From Carya illinoinensis (lineage: Eukaryota > Streptophyta > Magnoliopsida > Fagales > Juglandaceae): DNA of 64,000 bases. The notes beneath the pieces are model-generated. The model saw nothing but the letters and a program-made list of their open reading frames with translations, was not told the origin of the DNA and searched no databases. The stretch lies in the NCBI RefSeq assembly GCF_018687715.1, contig NC_056762.1:38334864-38398863 (forward strand). The letters run 5' to 3'. Positions within the stretch are counted from its first letter, which is position 1. Every line of letters begins with the position of its first letter. This document shows positions 38,283 through 50,419 of this stretch, piece after piece. A program made the translations under genes and the position numbers.

Positions 38283-40038
38283 TAAGTTCTTTATTCTACG
38301 TGTGCAACCTGTTTTGAATGGAATAAAGGCAGACGGGCAAAAATAGATCTTGAATTGTGGATTGGCCGGTACTGATCATTCAACGTACAATAGCTTGGCA
38401 TCAACCGTGCATTTTTCACTGCAGGTAAAGGGGTTGCCCTATCGATCCAGAAGGCCATGATCACTGTTTACTTTGCATCTTTTCTTACGTAGTAAAAGAG
38501 AGAAAAGATTTCCCAAAGATACCGGCATCCATTATCCATATATATATATATATAGATCATTTATTTGCAGATCACATCATACAAAGTCCCCAAAGCAGTT
38601 TGAAATATGCACACCCTCGATCTGATCTCCCTCTTGATTGATTTCAGAAATCAACCACACACCTGCACAAACAGTTAAAAAAAGGTTAAAATATCAAGTG
38701 GGTCTATCCCCTTTTTGTAGGGAATGAATTGAGTATGGTATTATTTCACCATGCACCTCGGTCTAATTACTCATTTAGTGGAAAGACAAATTCTTGTCGG
38801 CAAGACTTACTAATGCTATTGCTGACTGCTCACCAACTAAGGCCGTGTACTCTCTCTCTCTCTCTGTCTCTCTCTCTAGAGGTTGATCTTTTCATCAGTA
38901 TGGTATGCTTCACTACTCCATTCTTTTTTTTTTTTTGTGTTAAAGGGAAAGGAAATATCATGATTAGTATAGGACGACCTCTCTCTTTATACAAGAATCT
39001 TCTCCATTCCAATGCTCCTCATCATACAACTTTTCTTTTTTCTTTTTCTTTTCCCTCCATTCTGTTCATATTATTATATAATTCAGATTTCTTTCAACAC
39101 TCATGAAGAGTACTACTGCAGATACAGAAAAAGATTACTGCAGCTTGCACTTTGTCAATGTTTCAGGTGATTTAAATCTTAAGTTGATGGTCTAGCTAGC
39201 TAGTAATCACCACTGAGTTGACTATCGTGGGAATGATCTAAAGCAATTGAAATGATATTATCAAATTAAAAAAAAAAAAAACGTATATAAGATAATAATT
39301 AATACGAGGCAGCCATGGGAAAGTCAAATCCGAAATTGTCTCGAAATTACGAAGTTTTTATCCACATATCATCACTACATCCATGCATGCAAGCGACAGC
39401 AGCAGCAGCAGGATTTGCCATTAAAGCTTCTTATAGATTCTGCATTCTGATGAAAAACAAAAACATAACGATATTCAGTCAAACTTTAATAATGTGACAT
39501 TTTCTAGCTAACACGTCGTTCGTGACTGACAAGGAGGTTTCACATGAAATAAGAGAACATAGAAATTCTGCAGGCAGGATTCCAGAAAAAAGAAAAGAAA
39601 TGAGTACTGAGCATACGTTAATTCAAAATAATTAGACTAAAAATAGATACGGTTGAACATTATTCTTTAATTTGTAGCCATGCAGCATTTGGACCACAAG
39701 TTTTTTGGGGCCGTGTGGCTTTTTCATTGACAAATCACAATTAAAGAAATAGATCGATCAGGCACATGAGGAATTAAAATAATTTCCTTTTGGAAAGAAT
39801 GATATGGTCTACGTTGCTTTCACTGTTATTTCACATGGTACACTAATTTCTGCCAAGTCCTTCGAGTAAACTGGCACATTATTCTTGGAAATATTGGTGC
39901 CAAAAAAGTCGTATCTCTTTATGTATTTTTCACCAACCCGCCCTCCCCCTCCAACTTGGTTTTGTTTAAATGTCCTTATTTGTGTCATTACTTAAATTCT
40001 GTCTGTGGACCCCATTCAAAAGAGACACTAGCTAGCTA

Positions 40039-40040
<2 letters not shown>

Positions 40041-40071
<31 letters not shown>
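40041..40071. repeat. (AT)n microsatellite
   Basis: An uninterrupted TA run of about 30 bases, with GCATGTAAAG on its right. Confidence 0.9.
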
Positions 40072-40073
<2 letters not shown>

Positions 40074-41945
40074 TGTAAAGAGAGAGATCAGCTGAGGCAA
40101 TATTGGCATCATTTATCCAATTAATTATATCTTCATATAGTCCAGTAGTACTGATGATGATGATCTATGCAGTCTCATGTCTACATCATTTTCTTTTCTC
40201 ACCACCCATCTCCAATTTTGAATATTCCTATTATGTTCAGTGGAGATAGAGGAGAGGATCGGAAAAATTTGGACTCTCTATTTTTTAAAGAAGTAGCTAG
40301 ATTATTAATGTTTGAAAAAGAGTTGAAATTCCTTAGAAAATAGATAAGAGAGGATCTAAGCTATTATTTATTCTTCCATTACTCTCTGTCTGATGCATGC
40401 AGTTTAGTTGTAGGAATTAATCATTCTGGTGAATTTAATAGTAATTTTACATGCAATTTTTGCCAACAAACAAGGGCACAAAAGCAACAGATCATATACT
40501 GTTTAAGAGGGAATTTGTAAAGAACTTGAAGATCAAGAGTGTGTATTGCGTTAGATGTGTACTACTGGAGGGAGCAAGCCCTCATGATAGCCTTTCTCTT
40601 GCGAGTATAATTGGGCTCGGTACGTGGCCACGTGTCAAAATCATGGACTTTATGTGAACTCCGTACGTACGTGGATCCCACCACCAAAGAAATTATTGTA
40701 TGGGAATCACAACCTATATAAGTGTATACACACATATGACATACTAAGTAGCCTGGCCCCCACACATTGGTGGCTATTATTCCATTTGAGGACCCCACGC
40801 CGGCCGCCGGGACCTACAGGCGTTTATCACGGACGTCCAACGCAATTTTGACCGACCGCTGGACTTATCTTGACATTTGTTCTAATTCTGCAGACGTTAA
40901 CCAGAGTCACACCCTCCACGTCGGATTTCGAGTGACCTACTTGCCCCCCACCTCTCGTCCCGCTGTCTGGATTCTAACTTCCAAATGAATTTATTAGCAA
41001 ATCTTTTACTCGAAATACAAAATGATTTATAAATTATTTTTTTGTATTATATAAATTTGTGTAAACAGAAGGATCAGAAATGTGACTCTCAGAATTTAAC
41101 AGGAACGTGGACGGAGTACGGAATCCGAATCCGGATGGCAAGTTGATATCCTGATTCTCCAGACAAGGATGTCGTTTCGTAAAGGGTAAGTTTGCGTTCC
41201 ATGTGAAACACAGGAGGTCACGTGCAACAGAAGGAGCTGCCAACATCTGTTTGACGACCAGAGAAAGAAGAGTGACTAATCTTCATATCTATTGTGTCAA
41301 TGTCCGTACACCATGACGCATAACTTTCTTGGATAGTGATGTCACTTTCATTATATTCATTCTTTTAAGACTTCCCATCCAACGTAATTGTCCTCTTTTT
41401 TTTTTTTTTTTTTTTTTTCTTTTTTTCTTTTTAATTTTTTTTTAAGTCCCCATCAAGGTAATTGGAATGTGCAATTATCATGTATTTTGTTTAGATTTAT
41501 TTGAAAAAAAATTATAATTTCAATAATAATTTTTTTTTAAAATTATGTGATATTTATATATTTTAATATTGTATCTAACATTATCTATTATATATATATA
41601 TATATATCATTCTTGGATTTTTTTTGGAAAATTTATTAATGTCATTTGTTGCCATTATTTCTATTTGTATGTTAAAACTAGAAAATGTTTTTTGTATAAA
41701 CTTCTCATTTCATTCAAAAATTAGAAAATATTGGTGATGAAAGGTCTTTTTTTTTTTGTTTTGTTTGGGGGGGGGGGGAATTTTTTTTTTCCTAAGCAAG
41801 ATACTTTCGTTACAAAATCAAAACAAAGTCTAGAAATACAAAAAGTTCAAATATAGTTCAAAGAAATTTACACAAAAGAAGGGGGATCCTTTCCACTATG
41901 AAAACTTAAAAGACATGAAGGAATAGAAATCAGGGGTTTGCTTCC

Positions 41946-42835
41946 TTAGAGAAAATTGGAAGCTGCCCATTGCGCAATGTCATGCACGCATCGGTTTTGA
42001 AACCGATGAATTTTCACATTTTCCAGTCTTCAAATTTGCTCAAGAGGTGCTTGATGTCTCTGATGATTGATTGCATTTTCCAGTCTGAAGCTTGCTTTAG
42101 ATTATTGGTCGATTGTACTACTTGCTTGGAGTCTCCTTGAATGTAAATATTTCTCAAGTCTCTATTGTGAGCTTCTTGAATAGCTAGCAGGGCTGTTGTA
42201 GCTTCTCCTACATTAGGATTGGTGTTGTGCAGAAAATTTGTGTTGACAAAGACCGGGGCTCCAGTTCCAGTTTGGTAGATTGATGTTGCGACACTACCAT
42301 GGCTTCTGACTGCGACATCAAAAGATAATAGGTGAAAGCCGTTGGGAAGGCGTCCATGAAGTGATAGTTCCTCTTCAAGATGGTGTTTCGAAATCCAAGC
42401 TTGACTATGATCCTTGTAGGCACTATAAACTTTTGAAACATATTGATCAATGATTGGGTTCAGGGAATTGTGAATGACTTGATTTCTGGTAAACCAAAGG
42501 ATGTCCATGGCAAGGATAGCAAAGAGCTCAAAATCATGAACTTCATTTTCATGAAAGGCTAACTCTACTTCCAGATTTAGGATGATTTGGATCCAATTTG
42601 TGATTGAGAGGGGTGTAATCTAGTCAATGCTTATGGGCCATTTTGAAAAAGATGAGTGAGACTTTTCTCTCCGGAATTGCACAGAGGGTAAAGAAACTGT
42701 TCATCTTCAAGAGGAATGATTCTTTTAAGCAAAGATCTAATTGGCAAGATATTGTGGTGAATTTTTCAAAGAAGAAGTTTTAACCTATCTTGCACTTTAA
42801 GCTTCCATAGTTTTTTTCCAAGGATGTCCAGAGAA
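41946..42835 (-). pseudogene. LINE-type retroelement relic: zinc-binding RT tail plus RNase H-like domain
   Basis: Read on the minus strand, the start resembles the zf-RVT region of plant non-LTR retrotransposons (KLWKLKVQDRLKLLL, then NILPIRSLLKRIIPLEDEQF and THLFQ). An open frame follows (42508-42014) with an RNase H-like fold: FDVA as first acidic motif, NVGEATTALLAI with the Glu, and IQGDSKQVV with the second Asp. The C-terminal words FQNRCVHDIAQWAASN lie in a shifted frame and end at TAA 41946. Stops interrupt the zf-RVT part (a TGA where Trp is expected, a TAA after GP), and a 25-bp stretch (GCAAGATAGGTTAAAACTTC) is duplicated near 42775-42855. This is a truncated, inactive copy. Confidence 0.8.
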
Positions 42836-43133
42836 GTTTTAACCTATCTTGCACAAAGGCTAACTTTAATTAGTCTCAAAGTATGAATATACGATATTTT
42901 CATCCTATATATTAAAAGATAGTTGTTAAAGACGTGTTTCACACCATCAACTACAGAGATGACCTGTAACAAATAAAGGGGCGACACTGGTTGCCCTAGG
43001 AATACTCTGATGTTAAAATCAGAATAATATGAGGGTCAGTGTATAGAAAATGAAGTAAATTTAGTTGATTATTTGTTACTCTTATAGCTATTTATAGAGA
43101 TATTGAAAGAAAATATAACCATCATGTACGAGT

Positions 43134-43147
43134 CACTACAACAAAAA
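43134..43147 (+). repeat. CACTA left terminal inverted repeat
   Basis: CACTACAACAAAAA, identical to the reverse complement of 53755-53768. The preceding AGT is the left target copy. Confidence 0.95.
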
Positions 43148-43157
43148 ACATATTTTG

Positions 43158-43315
43158 GGACGAAAATTTTCGTCCCAAAATATATCGATTTCGTTCCGAA
43201 AGATTTTTTGGGACGAAAAAATTTCGTCCCAAGCTCGTCCCAACATCACTGTCCCAAAAGATATATTGGGACGAAAAACACAATTTCGTCCCAAAATATA
43301 TCTTTTGGAACGATT
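43158..43315. repeat. GGGACGAAA/TTTCGTCCC hairpin words at the left end
   Basis: At least three inverted pairs, such as GGGACGAAAATTTTCGTCCC at 43158-43177, stand between the terminus and the first CGTTCGAACG cluster. Equivalent words lie near 53595-53755 at the right end. They could extrude as hairpins or serve as a second protein-binding motif. Confidence 0.85.
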
Positions 43316-43324
43316 TTGAAAGTG

Positions 43325-43681
43325 ACCGTTCGATACCGTTCGAACGATGCTTTTTTTTGTCACGGTTAAAATTCGTCCCAGAATGGCGTTCGAATGCTTC
43401 TCATATACCGTTCGAACGTCAATGTTTGTTTTGAACGGTTATCAAGATACGTTCAAACGATCAGTAGAAATACGTTCGAACGTTAAATGAGACGATCGAA
43501 CGGTATAAGAGATCGAACGGTGATGATCAACGTTCGAACGATATGGTAATGTCATGCGTTTGAACGGTTTTTTGAGCATCTGGTATCGTTCGAACGGTTT
43601 GCGAGTTGACGTTTGAACGTTACATTATCGTTTGAACGGCATGCCCATTAATGTTCGAACGTGACTTTGTCGTTCGAACGG
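43325..43681. repeat. Left subterminal CGTTCGAACG cluster
   Basis: I count six exact CGTTCGAACG palindromes plus about eight one-base variants (for example CGTTTGAACG, CGTTCAAACG) every 20-40 bp. In En/Spm elements, subterminal 12-bp motifs bind the TNPA protein and bring the ends together; I infer the same role here. Confidence 0.9.
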
Positions 43682-43871
43682 ATATTATTTTTATTAAAAC
43701 CAATAATTATAAAAAAACTAAATAGACATCCATATTATTTGAAAAATATAAATTAAGAACTGTTTAATTACTCACAAAAGTTTTATAATAAGTGCGAAGA
43801 AATAAATAACCATAAAACTAGCATTGTTCATACATAATTAGATAATGTCATAAGCTAGACGTAAAAAACCA

Positions 43872-45376
43872 TCAGTTGGTTGGAGGCCTGTACTGTTGCA
43901 TAAGCTGTTGCATTTGGAGTTGCATATCTCTCCTGAACTCTGCTTGTTCTTCTTCATGTTGTTTGAGGCGCATCTCCATGTCTCCTTGTCTCGCCAATTG
44001 AGCCTCTAACTCTTGTTGTTTTGCAATCAATTCTTCAATTCTACGATTCGCATTCTCTTGAGCTATAGAGGCAGACCCGGAAGAAGAGGAAGAGGGAGAA
44101 GGTTTTACACAGCGACCCAAACCCCTCAAATATCCTGAACGTTCACCCAGAACTTGTGTAAAAATCTCAACATCTGTATTTGAGGAATTTTGATCTGAGC
44201 AGATTCAGCACGCAGGGCAACCATTTTATCCTACACATAAGATAAAGAGTTAATATCATCATAAATATTCAAATATATTTATTTAAAACAAATTATAATA
44301 CTTACATAATTTTCACGGGCATCAGGATGACTCCACTCTCCATTACGATTAGTATGTGATGCAGCATATAATTTTGTCAGATCATAATTGGCATCTGAAT
44401 CTTGCTATAATAAAGATTTGTTAAGATATAAAGTCATTATGATTGATATATTCAGTTAACTATATACAAATGAAAGAATAGCAATACCAATTTTTTAGAG
44501 AGGCGGTGGAAAGATCTTGAGCCTGCATGATGAGTAATCTTCAATTTTGATCTATTTGTTTTGTTTATAGAACTTCGCTCCTACATAAGAATTGAAAATA
44601 TTAGAAAGCGAAATTAAAAATAGGACTAAAATAATTAAATTAATTATACCTTATATGATGAATCCTCAAACATGTCACAAAGTTTTTCCCAATCAGAAGG
44701 TTGCACATCTTGAAAAGGATGTTGGCGTGCTTCTTCACTATTCTCAAACTTATTATAATGCTCATGACACCTCGCCTTATACTTGCGGAATGCATTACTC
44801 ATAAGCTCTTCCACAGTTTTACGCTCCTCTCTCCGACCAAAATTTATTTCGAAATCATCCTTACAGACAAAAGTTTGGACAAAAATATTATCATTTATAA
44901 TATTCTAACTTTAAAGTAAAATAAAATTATAAGTCCAATTAAATTTCATTTATTAAACATTACCAAACAACGCTTCTTGATAAGGTCCTTAACATCTTGG
45001 GGGACTTTCTTCCATGAACTTGTTGCCAAAGGTGCATAAGTTCGTGTAAGAGCACCCACATGCGATGCAAGCCAAGCTGCTGGTTGTCCTTCGCCTCCGG
45101 TATGTTCATCAAGAATGTTAACTTTGATCTTACCCACCTTACGATATTTTTCCAACGTCACGCCTCTCGTAGTGCCTCGACCTTGACGAGATTGTACTGT
45201 GAAGTCATCATGATATATAACATTATAATCAATTTTCTATTATAATCTTAATTAATAACTTTTATGACTATTAGAATTTTACCTTGTTCTGTAGAGTCAA
45301 TCTCTAATGGTGAGTCTGAAGGAGAGCTAGGAACAGGTGGAGATGGGTTGCGCACTTCCTTTCTCTTCGGAGGCAT
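43872..45376 (-). pseudogene. Second CACTA transposase gene (Transposase_24 / Ptta-En-Spm type), frameshifted
   Basis: The deduced minus-strand exons are 45376-45283, 45196-44964, 44859-44650, 44580-44488, 44404-44306 and 44230-43872, all with GT-AG borders. The first five join in frame. The product begins MPPKRKEVRN, then QGRGTTRGVTLEKYRKVGKI, LTRTYAPLATSSWKKVP and EHYNKFENSEEARQHPF, the plant transposase family related to En/Spm TNPA. In the last exon the frame changes near 44200: the start reads DKMVALRAESA, but the conserved LGERSGYLRGLGR and the coiled-coil end (EELIAKQQELEAQL, to the TAA at 43872) lie in another frame, consistent with loss of one base. Such proteins bind subterminal repeats. 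It starts only 74 bases after the TNP2 stop on the same strand, so the two may share one transcript as TNPA and TNPD do. A sequencing error could also explain the break. Confidence 0.82.
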
Positions 45377-45450
45377 AATTTCAAAAAACTGATACAATAT
45401 TCATTAAGTAAAATAGTGCTCATCATCACGTAATGTGAAAATATAATTCG

Positions 45451-48400
45451 TCAATCACTATCTGTATCAGTATCATTTGACAATTCAGTCTCATCTTCTG
45501 TAGATAGTTCAGATGAATCAACACTTTGCTCAAGTGTCGCATCAACAATTTCAGCCTCAATATCTTCTCTATTCAATGGAATCATCTCATACTGGCTCAA
45601 ATCCACAAACAAATTAAAGACGGGCTGACTCTCTTGGTATGCTTCTTGAGTAGAGGCATCATCTTCTTCTTCATCTCGCCCTTCTGCCTGAGGGATAACA
45701 TCATATATATTTCTTGGAGCATATTTTTGTACTACTCGCCATTGAGTTCCCAACTTCGGGTCATCTAAGTAGAATACTTGAGATGCTTGAGAAGCTAAAA
45801 TAAATGGATCATCCTCGTACCATTTTCTTGATGTATTAATACTCAAGAAATATTCATCATCACGGACTCCAGTTCGAGGATTGCTTAAATCCCACCAATC
45901 ACACTTAAACAGATACACTGCAAGCTCCCCCAAATATTTCATTCCAATTATATCAACAATCACTCCATAGAAATCAATATTTTCTCCATCATGACTTCCC
46001 TCAACTAGGACACCACTATTTTGTGTTTTCCTATAATGATCTCGATCTATTGTGTGATACCTACTACCACGAGAAATACATGCAGAATATCTTGTAGCCC
46101 GTCTCGATGGGCCACGCGCTAATGCATACAATTCATCTGATATATCGTTTGGATTATTGGCATGCATTTGTACAACCTACATATTAAGTAAAACGTCTAT
46201 TATATCAATAAAAAAAACAATCAATATTTTCTATTTGTATTGAATGAAGTGTCGCATATGTAATGTCATTACCCGTTGTTCAAACCATCTCGGAAACTCC
46301 TCTTCATGTTTCCGGTCTATATCATTTACTCCTAGTTCCTTGAGCATGTTAATATGATCACTGAAATTGATGATTACGACATGTATTTTATATTATTAGA
46401 ATTTTGCGAAAGTAAATGAGCGAATACTAAATTAAGAAAAGATTAATACTTACTTCAAGTAAATCTCTATGTCAGGGCAATTGTTCAGCACGTACCACTG
46501 AGCTTTCTCAAACTCTCTTCCACATAAGTCATAACCACGCACTGCACCAAGTGGACGTACTTGTTGGGAAAACACGGAAAACACATTTCGTTGTCTTGCT
46601 CTGTCAACGTCAAAGTTTCTTTCTGGCCGATCAAACCTAGTGTCAACTCCGTGGAAATATTTGGAACAGAAGGTATGCCACTCATCATCAATATATGCTT
46701 CTGCAATTGATCCTTCTGGGCGAGCTTTATTACCAACTGTTCGTTTCAACTTCCCAAGAAATCGTTCAATGGGATACATCCATCTATACTGAACTGGTCC
46801 TGCAAGTCGAGCCTCACGTGGCAAATGGACGGCCAGGTGAACCATGACATCGAAAAATGACGGTGGGTAAATACTTTCTAGCTTACACAATATGATGGGA
46901 ATTTCCCGTTCCATTCGATCCAAAGCTTCTACATTTAATGTCCGTGCACATAAGTCTTTGAAAAATAAACCCAACTCAGTCAAAGCCACGCGCACGTCTC
47001 TAGTCAAGTACCCACGTATACCAATAGGCAAGATACGCTGCAAAAGGACATGACAATCATGACTTTTTAACCCAGTTATTTTCCAATCATTTGTTCGCAC
47101 ACACCTTGTCAAATTCGAGGCATAACCATCTGGTAATTTAATTTTCATTATCCACTCACAAAAAGTAGCCCTTTCATTCCTTGACAATGTATACCACCCA
47201 ATCGGCATGTAAACGGACGAACCATTTTCTTGCAACTGCATTTCCGGTCTTATTCCCAACCGCTTCAAATCCTTCCTTGAGTTTAATGTATCCTTCGTTT
47301 TTCCTTCAATTGACATCAATGTTCCCAATACGGATTCGCATATATTTTTTTCAATATGCATAACATCAAGACTGTGCCGTAATTTTAACTTTGACCAGTA
47401 TGGAAGATCGAAAAATATACTCTTCTTAGTCCAATTCAACTCAGAAGTAGCTCGTTTTCTCTTTCGTTGTTTTTTACCAAATTCATTACAACCAACATCT
47501 ACAAATTGTGCAAGTAAATCTTCACCAGACAAATATGGTGGAGGTTGGCCCCATTCAACAGTACCATCAAACATTTGTGAATTTCCCCGCCATCTATGAT
47601 CACCAGGTAGAAATCGACGATGACCCATGAAACATAATTTTCTCCCGTAAGTGAGCCATTCAGATTTAGTATGTTTGTTACATGTTGGACATGCCATTTT
47701 CCCCTTAGTACTCCAACCTGACAAGTTTCCATATGCTGGAAAATCATTTATTGTCCATAAAACCGCAGCATGCATCTTGAACGACTTGCCTGTTGATGAA
47801 TCAAATGTGACAACCCCATTCTCCCACAAATCTTTCAATTCTGCAATCAATGGCTGTAAGTGTATGTCTATATCATTTCCCGGCGATCTCGGACCTGGAA
47901 TGAGCAAACTCATCATGAAATATGGATCTTTCATACACTTCCACGGTGGTAGATTATACGGCATAAGTACGACTGGCCAAGTACTGTGACTAGTACTCAT
48001 GTTCCCAAACGGATTAAATCCATCTGTTGCCAACCCAAGTCTCACATTACGTGGTTCTTCTGCAAACCATGTATGCTCCTTATCAAATTCCTTCCACACC
48101 TGAGAGTCAGCAGGATGTGATAAAATATCATCGTTTCTAACTCTGGCTGATGAGTGCCATATCATGTCTGCAGCTGTTGCACGTGACATATATAATCGTT
48201 GTAATCTAGGTGTCAATGGAAAGTGGCGTACTACCTTTTGCGGCACATTTTGTTTGTCAGATGTCCATCTTGACTCGTGGCATATGGGACATTCGTTCAA
48301 CTGCTCATTCTCTTGCCAAAATAATATGCAGTCATTCTTACATGCATGTATTACGTTGTAATCAAATCCAAGTCCTCGTTTCAATTTTTTTGCTTCATAG

Positions 48401-49011
48401 AAGTTACGAGGAAGTGTATTATCTGATGGCAGTGCCTCCTTAAACAACTCGAGTAACATATTGACAGCCTTAATTGATAATCGGCACATTGATTTTATGT
48501 GTAGCAGTCTTACGGTAAATGACAACTTACTGTGTCTTCTGCATCCTGGATATAGCTCACGTTGTGACTCATTCCACAATCGTGCAAAAGTATTATGACC
48601 CCCATCATTTGAACTTGATGTGTCCGTGCCACCTTCATTCATAAACATTCCCGCACCGATGTCACCTAACATTTCTTCCATATCCTCATCATACTCATCT
48701 CCAACAACATCTGGTTGTACATCTTCATCGATAGCTTCTTCTTCATGTGGAGTATCGAATGAAGTTGGATATGGTTCCCCGTGTAAGACCCAATCAGTAT
48801 AACCCTTGTCAATACCTTTTACAAACAGATGCTCTCTCACCAAGTCTATCTTATGAGAGCGCAAATTCCTACATGTATTACATGGGCATCTAATACGTCC
48901 ATCACTATCACATGTACCCAATGCAAACTCTAAGAATTTCTTAACACCTTCAGCATATACGTTGTAATTCTGACCCAAACGATCGCTAACTCGCATCCAA
49001 CTCTTATCCAT
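45451..49011 (-). CDS. TNP2-type CACTA transposase, 3 exons, intact
   Basis: Minus-strand exons 49011-46454, 46360-46273 and 46176-45451 join in frame into 1,123 residues, with GT-AG introns. Residues 1-80 form the transposase-associated domain (MDKSWM, CPCNTC, YTDWVLHGEP), and an acidic stretch follows (about 88-130). The Tnp2 core spans about 215-580 with the typical ATDGFNPFGN, PYNLPPW and LDVMHIEKNICESVLGT words. A DUF4218-like region lies at about 650-790 (YPPSFFDVMVHLAVHL, QYRWMYPIERFLGKLK) and a DUF4216-like region in exon 3 (VEGSHDGENIDFYG, LFKCDWWDL). The C-terminus is acidic. The enzyme cuts at the element ends. An in-frame ATG 19 codons upstream exists (49068), but MDKSWM is the family start. 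No stop or frameshift was found, which is unusual for a resident transposon. Confidence 0.93.
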
Positions 49012-49155
49012 GCTGACTATCTTCATTATAAACAAGCACGTGTGCATCAACAAACAAGCATGTATCATGTATCAATCAAGGAGTATGCCACCTTACACCG
49101 GGTAGTTGGTCCTATCCCATTCGGAACTGTAAGATCATAGTCGCAAACCTATCCT

Positions 49156-49680
49156 CTATAATCTGTCACGCCCAACAAAATTTCGGCAGCATATCCCCAT
49201 AGTTCTCCAAATATGCTCGTCTGGTTGTGTGCACCGACTTATCCATCGTCGATACAACATCACCGAAACTGCATATCCGGAGAACAAGGGATAAATCTGC
49301 CAAAATCTTAATGCTGGACGTATAACAGATATAGCTCGATAGTTTGCGAGAATGATCTTACAATTCCAAACTGTCCACTCTGGACAATTCAAGAGTTATC
49401 AATCTTTCAATTAAGGCGGATTGATAACTCTCGAACGGGTCTAAGGCTAATATTGATGAACAAGCAATATAAGATATGCCAATATTTAACATGTATCAAA
49501 CAAATAATTCAACATCATAAATAATTAAGTTTTGTAACAAATCTTAGATGATTTGTAATTTAATTCATTCTCATTTGATTATTTGAATCTTTTAAGTATT
49601 TAAGTATTATTAAATGTAGATTATATATATTTAATTTTTAATTACACTCCTGCATTTAAAATGTTAATTATTTTAACACT
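49156..49680 (-). other. Probable 5' leader of the transposase gene
   Basis: The sequence upstream of the transposase start includes a short open frame (49392-49156) resembling non-coding leader sequence that I associate with plant CACTA elements. I do not claim it as a protein. The leader may be spliced. Confidence 0.35.
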
Positions 49681-49685
49681 GCCCA

Positions 49686-49770
49686 AGAAATCGTTCAAAC
49701 GGTGTTCGTGACCGTTCGATCTCCTATACAGTCGTTCGAACGGTACACGTACCGTTCGAACGGTTTACAT
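49686..49770. repeat. CGTTCGAACG sites upstream of the transposase
   Basis: Two exact palindromes (one inside CAGTCGTTCGAACGGTAC, one inside ACCGTTCGAACGGT) plus two half or variant sites lie about 700 bp upstream of the transposase ATG. Confidence 0.85.
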
Positions 49771-50149
49771 CCAGAAATCACTCGTCTTCAACCTCCGAAA
49801 ACCCCAAGTAATACAGTCCATATTACATCAAAAGATAGCAAAATATATGACTAACTCATGTAAGCAAACGAAAACACTTATATAAAAACTAAAATGAGGT
49901 CAAATTTAAGGAGAATACCTGATTTGGAGAGATAAAGCTTCAAAAATTCCAAACGGTAAAAACTCTTCACCAAACGGTAAAAACAACCTCTTAATCCGAA
50001 AATATAAGAGATTGATAGGAGTTTGTAATATTTGAGGGCTAGATTGAAGAATAATGGCGTTGGTTGGAACAAAATGAGCGTGGGAGTGATGCTCGGTCGA
50101 CTGAAACGAGTCCGAGATTGTGAGGTTCTGTCGTGTAAATGCAGAACAT

Positions 50150-50415
50150 TGCCGTTCGAACGGTTGTTTAATGAACGTTCGAACGTCAAATCGACTAGCG
50201 GGAAAAATTTCCCCCGCCGATTTGACGTTCGAACGTGAAAATATACGTTCGAAGGCTAATAATTAACGTTCGAACGGTTATATTATACCGTTCAAACGTC
50301 AAATCGATTAGCAGGAATAATTTCCCCCGCTAATTTAACGTTCGAACGTTAATATAAACGTTCGAACGTACTATTAAACGTTTGAACGCCAATAGTAAAC
50401 CGTTCGAACGTTTAA
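50150..50415. repeat. Central CGTTCGAACG cluster
   Basis: Seven exact palindromes and three variants occur in 265 bp, with a repeated GCGGGAAAAATTTCCCCCGC-like inverted word at about 50197 and 50305. The cluster lies in the spacer between the divergent genes, thousands of bases from either end. Confidence 0.9.
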
Positions 50416-50419
50416 TTAT

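Larger units (their letters stand above)
35134..41945. other. Intergenic region with scattered repeats
   Basis: The first few hundred bases are the 3' region of the hAT-derived gene. Frames at 36646-37160 are open but carry no motif I know; they could belong to a non-coding transcript. A MITE lies at 37822-38282 and microsatellites at 38850 and 40041. A GC-richer island spans about 40540-40990 with a G-box-like GCCACGTGTCA at 40626. Homopolymer runs lie at 41393-41420 (T) and 41767-41778 (G). No gene is supported. Confidence 0.5.

Noticed and set aside
42014..42508. Intact RNase H host gene
   Set aside because: The frame continues into LINE-type sequence on both sides with stops, and its C-terminal words lie in another frame.
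47651..48443. Plus-strand open frames opposite the CACTA transposase
   Set aside because: Antisense shadows of conserved transposase codons.
49878..50189. 103-codon minus-strand frame in the CACTA spacer
   Set aside because: It includes the palindrome cluster and AT-rich sequence, has no similarity I recognise, and is more likely leader or spacer.
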